Assembly (NCBI RefSeq): GCF_040712315.1
Contig: NC_134019.1
Coordinates: 39,461,873-39,525,872 of the forward strand
Reading direction: 5' to 3'
DNA: 64,000 nt
Source: Castanea sativa
Lineage: Eukaryota; Streptophyta; Magnoliopsida; Fagales; Fagaceae
The notes under the pieces are model-generated. The model worked only from the letters and a program-made list of their open reading frames with translations. It ran no database searches and was not told the origin of the DNA. Below are positions 11,683-21,492 of the stretch, in pieces. The position numbers and the translations under genes are program-made. Numbering within the stretch: the first letter of the stretch is position 1; each line of letters begins with the position of its first letter.

Positions 11683-13695
11683 ATGGCAGGCTTAGGCTCT
11701 CACCATGCAGAGTCACAAGGATCACAACCGGAAGATCATTTCGAACGTCTTGAACATCGTAGGGATCGTGAGGGAAGCGTCCATACAGAATGCCCAGGGG
11801 CTAGCCATACTCATGGTGGGGGTAGCACTACCCACGATGAGGGTTCTAAATCCATGTAGAAGGAAATCAATCGTTTGAAGAGGAAGTTGCGCCGTGCTAA
11901 ACGTAAGGTTTCCCCGTCCTCGCCTAGTTCTTCTTCGGAGAAGGATAGGGGAGTTGGCTACAGTTCAAGGTCGTGTTCCCCCACCAGCGCAACGTCCTCC
12001 GGTGAGGAGGATGACCAGCCAACCCGCAGACGTAAGAAGCTTCGTTCTAGGGGCTTAGGCAACGATATCATGAGTAGGGCGTTACACCAACTCTCTAAAT
12101 CTCCGTTTTCGCGGAGGATTGAGAGGGGGAGGCTTCCCAGGAGGTTCACCCAGCCCACCTTTACCATCTATAATGGCCGGACTGATCCGGTGGAGCACGT
12201 GAGTCACTTCAACCAGAGGATGGCAGTGCACTCTCACAATGAGACTCTGATGTGTAAGGTTTTCCCCTCCAGCTTGGGACTTGTGGCTATGAGATGGTTT
12301 AACGGTCTCAAATCGGGGTCTGTAGGCTCATTTGGGGAGCTAGCTAGGGCATTTGCTTCGCGGTTCATTACGTGTAGCAGAGTCCCTCGGCCATTGGACT
12401 CGTTGCTATCCATGGCCATGAAGGAAGGGGAGACACTGAAAGCATACTCCGACCGATACTGGGAGATGTTTAATGAAATAGATGGCGACTTTGATGAGGT
12501 GGCGCTTAATACCTTTAAGGTGGGTCTCCCTACTGATCACGACCTAAGAAAGTCTTTGACGAAAAAGCCCGTCCGCAGTGTACGCCGCCTTATGGATCGT
12601 ATTGATGAGTACAAAAGGGTAGAGGAAGACCAGCAGCAGGGGAAAGGAAAGGAAAAGGTTATCCCGCAGGAGAGAAGGGATTTCAGGTCGGACAGATATC
12701 ACAACAACAAGCCGATGAGGGATTACTTCGGGCAATCCGGCTCGGCAGCACCTCAGGCTGTAAATACTGTGTTCCGAGAACCAGTGCATCAGTTACTAGA
12801 GAAAGTCCGTAAAGAGCCTTTCTTCAGATGGCCAGGCAAGATGGCAGGGGACCCTGCGAAAAGAAACCAAAATCTCTTTTATCAGTACCATCAGGATGTA
12901 GGCCACACTACCGAGAACTGTCGGACCCTGTGGAACCATCTAGAGCAGCTCGTCAGTGAGGGAAAGTTGAAGCAGCACTTGTGTCAACCCACTGGGCAGG
13001 TCAGTCAAGTTGGTTCAAACAACCAGAGGAACAATTCATCTCGGCCCGCGTTGGGAACAATTAATGTTATCTTCGCTGCACCTAGTAGGACCGGCTCATG
13101 TCCCACTAGGGTGATGGCGGTTTCCCATCCTCAGGTCGAGGATGTGGGTAGCAGGCCGAAGAGATTGAAGGGCACCTTGCCCGTCCTAGGTTTCTCCGAG
13201 GAGGATAAGGTAGGGACTATTCAGCCCCATGACGATGCTCTTGTGGTCACCCTCAGGATAGGGAATTATGATGTGAGAAGAGTGATGATAGACCAAGGCA
13301 GCGATGCAGATATCATGTACCCTGATCTATTCAAGGGGTTAAGGTTGAAGTTGGAAGATCTTACTCCTTATGATTCGCCGCTCATAAGTTTTGAGGGGAG
13401 AGCCGTTGTGCCGAAGGGACAGATTCGTTTGCCCGTTCAATCCGGCTCAGAAACGGTTGAGGTGGACTTTATTGTGGTTGATGCGTACTCTCCGTATACA
13501 GCCATCCTCGCCAGGCCATGGCTGCACGCTCTTGGAGCTGTCTCCTCTACCTTGCATGTTAAAGTTAAATTTCCCTCAGGGGAATGTGTTGAAGAGGTCC
13601 TCGGCAGCCAATCGGTGGCCAGGCAGTGCATATCGGCTGCTGTCCTGCATCAGACGGAGGCCGAATCTTCGGCCCTGATTACTAAGGAATTATAG
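11683..13695 (+). pseudogene. gag-protease region with an N-terminal in-frame stop
   Basis: The frame opens at ATG 11683 (MAGLGSHH...) and is cut by TAG at 11857-11859 after 58 codons. It then stays open in the same frame to TAG 13693-13695. The downstream part has a basic N-terminal stretch and a Retrotrans_gag domain (FTQPTFTIYNGRTDPVEHV through SVRRLMDRIDEYKRV). A zinc-knuckle-like QYHQDVGHTTENC follows, in which the usual first Cys seems replaced. Near the C-terminus is an aspartic protease with the active-site motif MIDQGSDADIMY. Gag would build the particle and the protease would mature it. The early stop most simply came from a CAG codon by C-to-T change. A shorter product from a later in-frame Met is possible but would lack the N-terminus. 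Confidence 0.85.
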
Positions 13696-13701
13696 CAATT
13701 A
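13693..13701 (+). promoter_or_regulatory. UAG stop in tobamovirus-type readthrough context
   Basis: The gag-protease frame ends TAG CAA TTA, and the next frame (RT onward) continues in the same phase. This matches the UAG-CARYYA context known for leaky termination in tobacco mosaic virus. Suppression would make a Gag-Pro-Pol fusion at low ratio. The first pol ATG is at 13723, so independent initiation is the alternative. Confidence 0.6.
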
Positions 13702-13722
13702 ACTACTCCCGGTCCATCTGGG

Positions 13723-16700
13723 ATGGTGACAGGGGAGGAGACACATTGTGAGGGGTTGGAGAAGTTTCCAGTAGCCGATGACCCAGAGAGGTTCTTCCAA
13801 GTCGGTGTACTTTTGCCACATCAAGAGAAGAGGGAATTGTTAGAATTTTTGAAGGACAATGTTGATGTTTTTGCGTGGGATCCTTATGAAGCTCCAGGCG
13901 TTGATCCGAGCTTCATTTGTCATCACTTAAATGTCAATTCAGCTGTCGTTCCGAGAAGGCAGCCACCTCGGCGGTCCTCCATGGAACATTCCGAGGCTGT
14001 GAAGGAAGAGGTTCTTAAGCTTAAAAGGGCTGGTGCTATCAAAGAGGTTTTTTACCCCGAGTGGTTGGCCCATACGGTTGTTGTGAAAAAGAAGAATGGA
14101 ACGTGGAGGGTATGTGTGGACTTCACTGATCTGAACAAGGCATGTCCTAAAGATTCGTTCCCAATACCACGTATTGATCAACTGGTGGATGCCACTGTCG
14201 GACATCCTCGGATGAGTTTTTTGGACGCCTTCCAGGGTTACCACCAGATTCCCTTAGCATTGGAGGACCAGGAGAAAACGGCCTTCATTACACCGACGGG
14301 GAATTATCATTACAAAGTCATGCCATTCGGCTTAAAGAATGCTGGGGCTACCTATCAAAGAATGATGACCAGAATGTTCGAACAACAAATGGGGAAAACC
14401 ATTGAGGTATATGTTGACGATATGGTGGTGAAAAGCAAAGCAATACCCTCACACGTGAAAGATCTGGCCGACACTTTTCAGATACTGAGAAAGTACAAAT
14501 TACGCCTCAATGCCTCAAAGTGCTCTTTCGGCGTGGGGTCTGGAAAGTTCTTGGGATATATGATTACTCATAGAGGCATAGAGGTAAATCCGGTGCAGGT
14601 GAAGGCTATTCAGGGCTTGCAGTCTCCTCGGAACCCAAAAGAAATCCAGAGGTTAACGGGAATGATTGCTGCCTTGAATAGATTCATATCTCGGTCGGCT
14701 GACCGGTGTCGCCCTTTCTTCCAACTGTTGAATAAGTGGAAAGGGTTTCAATGGACCGAGGACTGTGAGTTAGCTTTTCAACGGCTCAAGCAATATCTTT
14801 CTCGGCCACCCATTTTGTCTCGTCCGGAGGCACATGAGATTTTGTTTGCTTATCTGGCCGTGGCCGTCCACGCGGTCAGCCTAGTCCTGATAAGAGATGA
14901 TGACGGGGTGCAAAGACCGGTATATTATGTTAGCAAGTCTTTAGGTGATGCCGAAGTGCGTTATCAACCTTTAGAAAAAGCGCTCTTGGCCGTGGTTCAT
15001 GCCACGCGAAAGCTTCCCCACTATTTTCAGTCTCACACGGTGGTTGTTCTGACTCAGTTGCCCCTCAAGGCAGTGCTGCGTAGCGCCGACTACTCAGGAA
15101 GGGTAGCGAAGTGGGGGACTATCCTGGGGGCTTTTGATGTTAAATACAAGCCTCGCACCTCGGTGAAGGGCCAGGTCCTCGCTGACCTGGTAGCGGAATT
15201 TGTCGAGCCATTGCTGGAAGAAACTCTGAAAGAGGCCCACATGGGTGAAAAATCAGTAGGGGCAATCGTAGCTGCGGTGTCTCCAATTTGGGAAGTGTAT
15301 GTGGATGGGGCTGCTAATCAGAGAGGATCTGGTATTGGACTCGTTCTAATGTCCCCTGAAGGAATTGTCTTTGAAAAATCTTTAAGATTGGCCTTCTCGG
15401 CTACTAACAACGAGGCCGAATATGAAGCAGTCTTGGTAGGCATGCAGATGGTACTTAAGATGGGTGGTAAGGAAATCCATGTATTCTCGGACTCTCAATT
15501 GGTGGTCGGACAGGTCACGGGGACCATGGAGGCTAGAGACCCCAGAATGCAAGAATATTTGGCCCAGATCAAACGTCAGCAAACTGAGTTTGGTTCCTTC
15601 GCCTTAACCCATATCTCTCGGAGCGGAAACACCCATGCAGACTCCTTAGCCACGCTAGCAACTACCTCGGCTCAAGGTTTACCTAGGGTTATCCTCGTTC
15701 AGGATTTACTAAAACCCTCTGTTGTCGTTGCCGACGCACCTCGCATCCATCTAATAAGGCCTGGACCTAGCTGGATGGACTCGATCATATCCTTTCTTAA
15801 GAATGACATCCTTCCCGAGGACAGGGCTGAAGCAGAAAAAATACGTCGAAAGGCGCCGCGTTTCTGGTTGTCCGAGGACCAGAAGCTATACAAACGATCC
15901 TTTTCAGGACCGTATTTGTTGTGTGTGCACCCTGAATCGACAGACTCATTACTGGAGGAACTGCATGAGGGAATTTGTGGGAGCCACACTAGGGGAAGGT
16001 CCTTAGCCCATAGAGCCCTGACTCAGGGTTATTGGTGGCCCAATATGCAGAGGGAGGCTCAGGACTATGCCAGAAAATGTGATCAATGTCAGAGGTTTGC
16101 CCCTAATATTCACCAACCTGGAGGGGTCCTCAACCCTCTCTCCAGTCCTTGGCCTTTTGTACAATGGGGCTTGGACATTGTAGGGCCATTTCTGAGGGCT
16201 GCTGGAAACAAAAGATGGCTTCTCGTGGGAACAGACTATTTCACTAAGTGGGTTGAAGCCGAGCCCTTGGCAAATATTAGAGACGTTAACTCCAAGAAGT
16301 TCGTCTGGAAAAACATCGTCACTAGATTCGGAATACCACACACACTCATCTCTGACAATGGTGTCCAGTTCGATAGTAAGGCTTTTAGGAAGTATTGTGG
16401 TGACATGGGTATCATAAATAGATATTCCACCCCAGTTTATCCTCAAGGAAATGGACAAGCCGAGGCCGTTAACAAGGTCATAGTCAACAGGCTCAAGAAG
16501 AGGTTGGACAATGCGAAAGGCAGATGGGTAGAAGAGCTCCCTCATGTCCTGTGGACGTATCGGACCACACCGCGCAGGTCCACTGGAGAAACGCCATTCT
16601 CTATGACTTATGGTGCCGAGGCAGTGATACCACTGGAATCTGATTTTCCTACTTTAAAGACGAGTTCTTTTAGCCCAGAGAATAATAAAAGACTCCTAGA

Positions 16701-17010
16701 AAAGGATCTTGATTTACTTGAGGAACTGCGCGAGGTAGCTATGGTCCGAATGGCTTATTATCAACAGAAGCTAAAACGAGGGTATGATGCCCACGTGAAA
16801 CTAAGGCCACTCGCGCCAGGTGATCTTGTACTAAGGAAAGTTGTAGGCACTTCTAAGAACCCAGCTTGGGGTAAGTTGGGACCCAACTGGGAAGGCCCCT
16901 ATCGCATTGTTTCAGTAGCAGGCATAAGGTCGTATAGGTTAGTTGACCTAGACGAAAGAATTGTACCACGTCCATGGAATGTAAATAATCTTAGAAGGTA
17001 TTATTATTAA
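13723..17010 (+). CDS. Pol: RT, RNase H, second RNase H, integrase
   Basis: A 1,095-residue open frame in phase with gag. The reverse transcriptase spans about residues 110-285, with the catalytic YVDD at 230-233. A degenerate Gypsy-type RNase H follows (about 345-490). Next is an archaeal-type RNase H with acidic residues D528, E564, D590 and D640, the Tat hallmark. The integrase has an HHCC zinc finger (H748, H755, C786, C789) and a DD35E core (D818, D878, E914). A C-terminal GPY-like segment (WEGPYRIV) ends it. These enzymes copy the element RNA and insert the cDNA. No stop or frameshift is seen, so pol is intact even though gag and the antisense gene are damaged. It is probably made by readthrough of the UAG just upstream. 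Confidence 0.93.
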   Translation: MVTGEETHCEGLEKFPVADDPERFFQVGVLLPHQEKRELLEFLKDNVDVFAWDPYEAPGVDPSFICHHLNVNSAVVPRRQPPRRSSMEHSEAVKEEVLKLKRAGAIKEVFYPEWLAHTVVVKKKNGTWRVCVDFTDLNKACPKDSFPIPRIDQLVDATVGHPRMSFLDAFQGYHQIPLALEDQEKTAFITPTGNYHYKVMPFGLKNAGATYQRMMTRMFEQQMGKTIEVYVDDMVVKSKAIPSHVKDLADTFQILRKYKLRLNASKCSFGVGSGKFLGYMITHRGIEVNPVQVKAIQGLQSPRNPKEIQRLTGMIAALNRFISRSADRCRPFFQLLNKWKGFQWTEDCELAFQRLKQYLSRPPILSRPEAHEILFAYLAVAVHAVSLVLIRDDDGVQRPVYYVSKSLGDAEVRYQPLEKALLAVVHATRKLPHYFQSHTVVVLTQLPLKAVLRSADYSGRVAKWGTILGAFDVKYKPRTSVKGQVLADLVAEFVEPLLEETLKEAHMGEKSVGAIVAAVSPIWEVYVDGAANQRGSGIGLVLMSPEGIVFEKSLRLAFSATNNEAEYEAVLVGMQMVLKMGGKEIHVFSDSQLVVGQVTGTMEARDPRMQEYLAQIKRQQTEFGSFALTHISRSGNTHADSLATLATTSAQGLPRVILVQDLLKPSVVVADAPRIHLIRPGPSWMDSIISFLKNDILPEDRAEAEKIRRKAPRFWLSEDQKLYKRSFSGPYLLCVHPESTDSLLEELHEGICGSHTRGRSLAHRALTQGYWWPNMQREAQDYARKCDQCQRFAPNIHQPGGVLNPLSSPWPFVQWGLDIVGPFLRAAGNKRWLLVGTDYFTKWVEAEPLANIRDVNSKKFVWKNIVTRFGIPHTLISDNGVQFDSKAFRKYCGDMGIINRYSTPVYPQGNGQAEAVNKVIVNRLKKRLDNAKGRWVEELPHVLWTYRTTPRRSTGETPFSMTYGAEAVIPLESDFPTLKTSSFSPENNKRLLEKDLDLLEELREVAMVRMAYYQQKLKRGYDAHVKLRPLAPGDLVLRKVVGTSKNPAWGKLGPNWEGPYRIVSVAGIRSYRLVDLDERIVPRPWNVNNLRRYYY

Positions 17011-17081
17011 TGAAATGAGCTTTTGTCAATTAATATTTCAAAGTTATGAGTAGCTCTGATGCTCGCAGTTATCATTTTTAA
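17011..17081 (+). other. Spacer between pol and tandem repeats
   Basis: Short 3' non-coding sequence after the pol stop codon and before the 151-bp repeats. Confidence 0.6.
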
Positions 17082-17978
17082 GAGTCAAACAGAAACTTGG
17101 TTAAGTGCAGTCCTCGGACCACAAACCTTATGGAAATTGATGTCTTATCATTTGTTAAACAGAACCTTAGTTATGTCGGGTCTTCGGACCTCCTGCTTTG
17201 GGAAAATTAACATTTGAAGTTACTGTTCTTAAGAATCAAACAGAAACTTGGTTAAGTGCAATCCTCGAACCACAAACCTTGTGGAAATTGATGTCTTATC
17301 ATTTGTTAAACAGAACCTTAGTTATGTCGGGTCTTCGGACCTCCTGCTTTGGGAAAATTAACATTTGAAGTTACTGTTCTTAAGAATCAAACAGAAACTT
17401 GGTTAAGTGCAGTCCTCGGACCACAAACCTTGTGGAAATTGATGTCTTATCATTTGTTAAACAGAACCTTAGTTATGTCGGGTTTTCGGACCTCCTGCTT
17501 TGGGAAAATTAACATTTGAAGTTACTGTTCTTAAGAATCAAACAGAAACTTGGTTAAGTGCAGTCCTCGGACCACAAACCTTGTGGAAATTGATGTCTTA
17601 TCATTTGTTAAACAGAACCTTAGTTATGTCGGGTCTTCGGACCTCCTGCTTTGGGAAAATTAACATTTGAAGTTACTGTTCTTAAGAATCAAACAGAAAC
17701 TTGGTTAAGTGCAGTCCTCGGACCACAAACCTTGTGGAAATTGATGTCTTATCATTTGTTAAACAGAACCTTAGTTATGTCGGGTCTTCGGACCTCCTGC
17801 TTTGGGAAAATTAACATTTGAAGTTATTGTTCTAAAGAATCAAACAGAAACTTGGTTAAGTGTCGCCCTCGGACCACCAACCTTGTGGAAATTGATGTCT
17901 TATCATTTGTTAAACAGAACCTTAGTTATGTCGGGTCCTCGGACCTCCTACTTTGGGAAAATTAACATTTGAACTTAC
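17082..17978 (+). repeat. Six tandem copies of a 151-bp repeat
   Basis: Unit starts lie at 17082, 17233, 17384, 17535, 17686 and 17837, exactly 151 bases apart, and the last copy is slightly short. Units are nearly identical, and each has two related CCTCGGACC or CTTCGGACC elements in opposite halves. Tat-group elements are known to accumulate tandem repeats in the 3' untranslated region that can seed satellites. Confidence 0.95.
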
Positions 17979-18444
17979 AACTTTGATCAAAGTTATCTCC
18001 TTATTATGTCTGGATGTTAATGCGTTACTGTTTAGTAAACTTGGATCTTAAGTTTTATATCTTTAAGTGTTAAGCAACTTTGTGTAAAGAATGGTCCTCG
18101 GATCTTACATCCTACTAGAAACAGTGTTGTGCAGTATAAGAGTTTAATTGTTATATGAGGTCCTCTCTTCTTTTTAATCGAGGCATTGTTCAAACATATT
18201 AACCATGTCACCTTTTATTAAATCTTTAATAATATGCGTGTGATTATGTGAAAGTTATGATTGTGCAATCCTTGGAGTTAGGTTTATTTACTCTGAGAAA
18301 CTTCTGTAATAAGTACAAAAAGAATAAAATAAAAACAGATACAACCCAAGTGAAAAGCAAATGAAATTGTTCTTCATTAATCAGTCAAATACACATTACA
18401 TATATAATTCAAATATGGAAAAAGAGAAGTCCTAAAGATAGGTC
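17979..18444 (+). other. 3' non-coding region of the Tat element
   Basis: AT-rich sequence between the tandem repeats and the end of the antisense gene. Motifs such as CCTCGGATC echo the repeat unit (for example near 18095). No frame is supported. Confidence 0.5.
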
Positions 18445-19251
18445 CTAAGCCTTGGTAGGGGGGTCTTGCTGAGAGGTACTGGTGCCCTCGGTCTTTCTCA
18501 ACTCCAGCTCAAAGGGAGTCAAGACTTGCTTTCCCTTATCTGCTGTCTTCGTTGGAAGGACGTTGGGTTCCACTGTCTGGCTCAAGTCCTCCTCTGCATC
18601 CCCTCCTCCTTCCTTCTCTTTGTTGGAACCAGAAGGTTCTGTAGGATCAGGAATTTGCTGTGGGACCACTGGAGGTAGAGCAGGAAGAGTTGTCTCAGGG
18701 GTAGGAGTGGCAGCAGGAGCCTCTTCAATCTCCTGTATTTCCAGGGGAAGCCAAACGTTCTCGGACTTCCTCAGATCCGAAGATAGAGGAACTCCTGCTA
18801 CGTTTAAAGCTTCCCCCCATACTTTTTGACAGTATTCCCGGCATAAAGCCGCGAACTCCTCTGTCAGCTGCTCCTCTGTGGTTGCTACCCCTTCTTCGAA
18901 ACTCGCCTGCTTGGCAGCTTGAAGAGAGAGTTGGAAGGAGCTGGCTTCTTCCTTCATCAACGCTAGTTCCTTTTTCAGATCAGAGCACTCCCTTTGAGCT
19001 TGGGAGAGCTCTTCATCTCTTTCGCGAAGGAGCTTGCGCTGTCCTTCTATCTAGGTCTTCATGGTCTTCAAGTTTGACTCGACCCCATTTTTCTCTCTCC
19101 TCAGATCAGCCACCTCTAAGGTTAACTTCTCATTCTCAGCAAGGGCTGTGCCCAAGGACTTCTCAGTCTCCATCCTGATTTCGAGCTCAATCCTGGCTAT
19201 CTTCCGAGTGTCTTCTATAAACTTCTTGGCTACAAAGACCTCCTGAATGGC
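18445..19251 (-). pseudogene. Antisense gene of the Tat element, exon 3 (coiled coil), with in-frame stop
   Basis: The acceptor TTTGTTGCAG precedes 19251, and the exon runs to TAG at 18445-18447. Translation gives AIQEVFVAKKFIEDTRKIAR, then heptad-like charged sequence typical of a coiled coil, then a Pro- and Glu-rich tail. A TAG at 19051-19053 interrupts the frame; both sides are in the same phase, so one substitution (probably from CAG) is enough. The exon continues in frame from exon 2 (phase 0). Confidence 0.7.
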
Positions 19252-19342
19252 CTGCAACAAAGTGTGATGGAATTAGGAATAGTAAACAAACTTATAAATA
19301 TTGTTAAAGGTGGAATCTTCCTAAAAATAGGAAAAAACTTAC
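19252..19342 (-). other. Intron 2 of the antisense gene
   Basis: Ninety-one bases with donor CTG|GTAAGTT and acceptor TTTGTTGCAG|G on the minus strand. Removing it joins two compatible reading frames. Confidence 0.75.
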
Positions 19343-20345
19343 CAGCGCTAAGTCTCTTTTTAGTGAGAGGAATAGTTGTGGCTGGCCCATTTTTTCCAAG
19401 GTCTCCATGTCCTTGGGCAGCAGGAGAGGGCGTTCCAACACTTCGGCCAAGTGGTGGGCATGGCCTTGTTGAACCGCCCTTATACTGGACTGGCAGGAGA
19501 TGGGTGCGCCGTCCAGTCTTAGATCGGGGGACCAGGTGGTCGGTGCTCGGCGCACTTCAGCCTCGTCCCTGATTTCCCCGATTTCAACCGAGCGGGCCCT
19601 ACCCTTGCCTTTGTCCAGCTTCTGCTGCTGAACCGGTGGGAGTTGTTGTCGTGGTTTCTTGGGGTCCTTGTTGATCGTCCCTAGGTATCCCCCTTTCTCT
19701 TCTTCTTGGGATCCTCGGCTGGAAATTTTGGTTCAGCTGGAGGAGGGGGAGGTGGTAAAGATGGGGGAACTTGGGACGTCCCCGTCTTTTTCTCTACAAC
19801 CTTAGCGACTCTATTGGTGAGGAGACCCTGCATTCTTCCCATATCTTCTTCGGATTCGTCCTCGGGTAGGGCAACCACAAACCCTACAATTCCAGAGGCC
19901 TCGGCGGCTTCTTCCTCCTCGTCGGAAAGTACAACAAACTGATTCCCGCGAGGTCCCTCGGTGTCTTCAAGATGGAATTGGTCTATCTCGTCGTCAAGTG
20001 TATGCGAAGAAGACACCTGCTCTTCTGGAACGACAGTTGCTTGTGAGTGCACGGCGAGGGGGACTGCTGCTATTGGCCGGTTGTACAAAACGGTGTTAGG
20101 AGCGTCCGGGAGGTCGCGGTCGTCTAGAAAGTGGGGCCGAGCTACGTTTATCCTCCTTCGTCTTCGGTCACCCGCAACTATGGCGTTTTCTATCTCCTGG
20201 AAGTCCGAGGAAATGGGAGTGTACCCCAAAATGAGATGAGCAGCTCGGAGTTGTAAGTCTTCGCTAACGAACACCTCGGAGCGAAGTACTCGGTTTAGAT
20301 CTGCGACGTTACAGTGGCTCAGACGAGGACGCACGTGTTGTTTAT
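19343..20345 (-). pseudogene. Antisense gene of the Tat element, exon 2, with a frameshift
   Basis: The exon starts after TTTTTTGCAG and ends before GTAAGTT. The first part encodes DKQHVRPRLSHCNVADLNRV and later acidic and proline-rich stretches ending in a basic KKKRK segment (a possible nuclear signal). At a run of five G near 19690 the frame is lost: TAG follows at 19681-19683, while the neighbouring frame continues with NKDPKKPRQQ and on to the exon 2 donor. A one-base length change in the G run explains this; assembly error is possible. Confidence 0.7.
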
Positions 20346-20482
20346 CTGCAAAAAAGACATCGAAACAAACAAACCTGGTCAGATTCACACAGATATTTAA
20401 CAAATTTAAATAAGTATGAATATGCATTTCTGTGTGTTAGAAGGAGTTGTGTTGTGGGGAGATTAATCCTACGGCATCGCAC
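20346..20482 (-). other. Intron 1 of the antisense gene
   Basis: 137 bases with donor CCAG|GTGCGATG and acceptor TTTTTTGCAG|AT on the minus strand. The split codon (G plus AT) gives Asp, keeping the frame. Confidence 0.75.
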
Positions 20483-20984
20483 CTGGATCCCCCCACTCAA
20501 CTGGGCAGTGGAAGCCGTCGTGCCAGTTCCCAGAGACGATCAGGTGGTCGTCCTTCATGCCTTTGTTGGATTTGGGCAGGCAGGAGATTAACCTAACGAC
20601 ACTAGAACGGGACTTAATGTAGTAACCTACTGTGGAAAGTTTATGGGACTCATATAGAAACACGACATCGTGCCACGTGAGGTTTAAACCCATCTGCTCG
20701 TTCAGAGCATCTACACTACCCAAAACTCTAAAAACGTTTGGGAGGCACTGATCGGGACACAACCGGTGGTTGCGAAGGTACTCCCTAGTTACAGGTCTCA
20801 TTGGGAGGGTCATCCCACCTTCTATAAAGGCTATCATTGGGATGATAACCTCTCCCTCTTTCCTAGAATCGGCCACGGCCTCTGCCGGACAATATTTTAA
20901 CCCTACGTCGCCGGGAATACGGTACTTGGCCCTAAAGCCTTCCATCCCAGCGGCGGTATCAACTAGACACTTGAATTTTCCCAT
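20483..20984 (-). pseudogene. Antisense gene of the Tat element, exon 1: Transposase_28-like domain
   Basis: The start at ATG 20982-20984 gives MGKFKCLVDTAAG. The exon resembles the 'putative gypsy type transposon' family (Pfam Transposase_28): a segment like IPMIAFIEGGMTLPM followed by LRNHRLCPDQCLPNVFRVLG. The molecular role of this family is not established. It is transcribed against the element, from near the 3' LTR. Exon 1 itself is open, but the gene is marked broken because of lesions in exons 2 and 3. Total coding length if joined would be about 770 codons. Confidence 0.75.
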
Positions 20985-21480
20985 TACAGAGGAACGAGAG
21001 ACTAAACTCTAAAAGGGAGAATGTTTGTAGTGATAGCCGAGGACAAATATCGAGGAGAAAAGGTTAAGAATAGAAGGAGCAAGAACTTACAAGGTCGAAG
21101 GTGTGCAAATTTCCACGGTTTTCTGCAAGTAAGGTATGATGGCTGATGTCTTGATGGGATTAGCCCCTGAGGAATTAAATGAAGGCGCAGGTTCCCGAAG
21201 CGTCACGACGTGCGAAAAGGCGGCCTCGAAATTATATTTGTCCCGCCTAAAATTTCGTGGAGTAACGTGGGCCGTTGGATGCCCATCTCACCGTTGAACG
21301 TGAGGGACAAAGTGTAACTGGCAGTAATAAATACGCGCGTTGTTGAAAATAAAACTGCCAAGTGGCATCTTCTGGGACGCGAAACGACTTCCACGCGTGC
21401 CATCACTCACAAAGTGAGTGGAGTAGGTTCTCGTCGGATCAAAACCCTATTTTTCTCCTCGGACGTTGAAAATTAGAGTT
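20985..21480. other. Spacer between antisense gene and 3' LTR
   Basis: Probably the promoter and 5' UTR of the antisense gene, since its first exon starts at 20984. The sequence is less AT-rich than the surrounding intron. No coding frame is supported. Confidence 0.4.
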
Positions 21481-21492
21481 TTGAGGGGCTAT
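21481..21492 (+). other. Polypurine tract region before the 3' LTR
   Basis: TTGAGGGGCTAT sits directly before the 3' LTR. The purine core is short (GAGGGG), so this is a weak but correctly placed plus-strand priming site. Confidence 0.5.

Noticed and set aside
11875..11877. Start of gag at 11875
   Set aside because: The codon is TTG; the frame extends upstream to ATG 11683 with an intervening TAG, so 11875 is not a genuine start.
13391..13678. Alternative-frame and antisense frames within gag-pol (such as 13391-13678 and 16003-16545)
   Set aside because: They are shadows of the gag-pol frame, with no own domains or start context.
17082..17978. CRISPR-like regular repeats
   Set aside because: The 151-bp units are contiguous with no unique spacers and lie in a retrotransposon 3' UTR in a plant genome.
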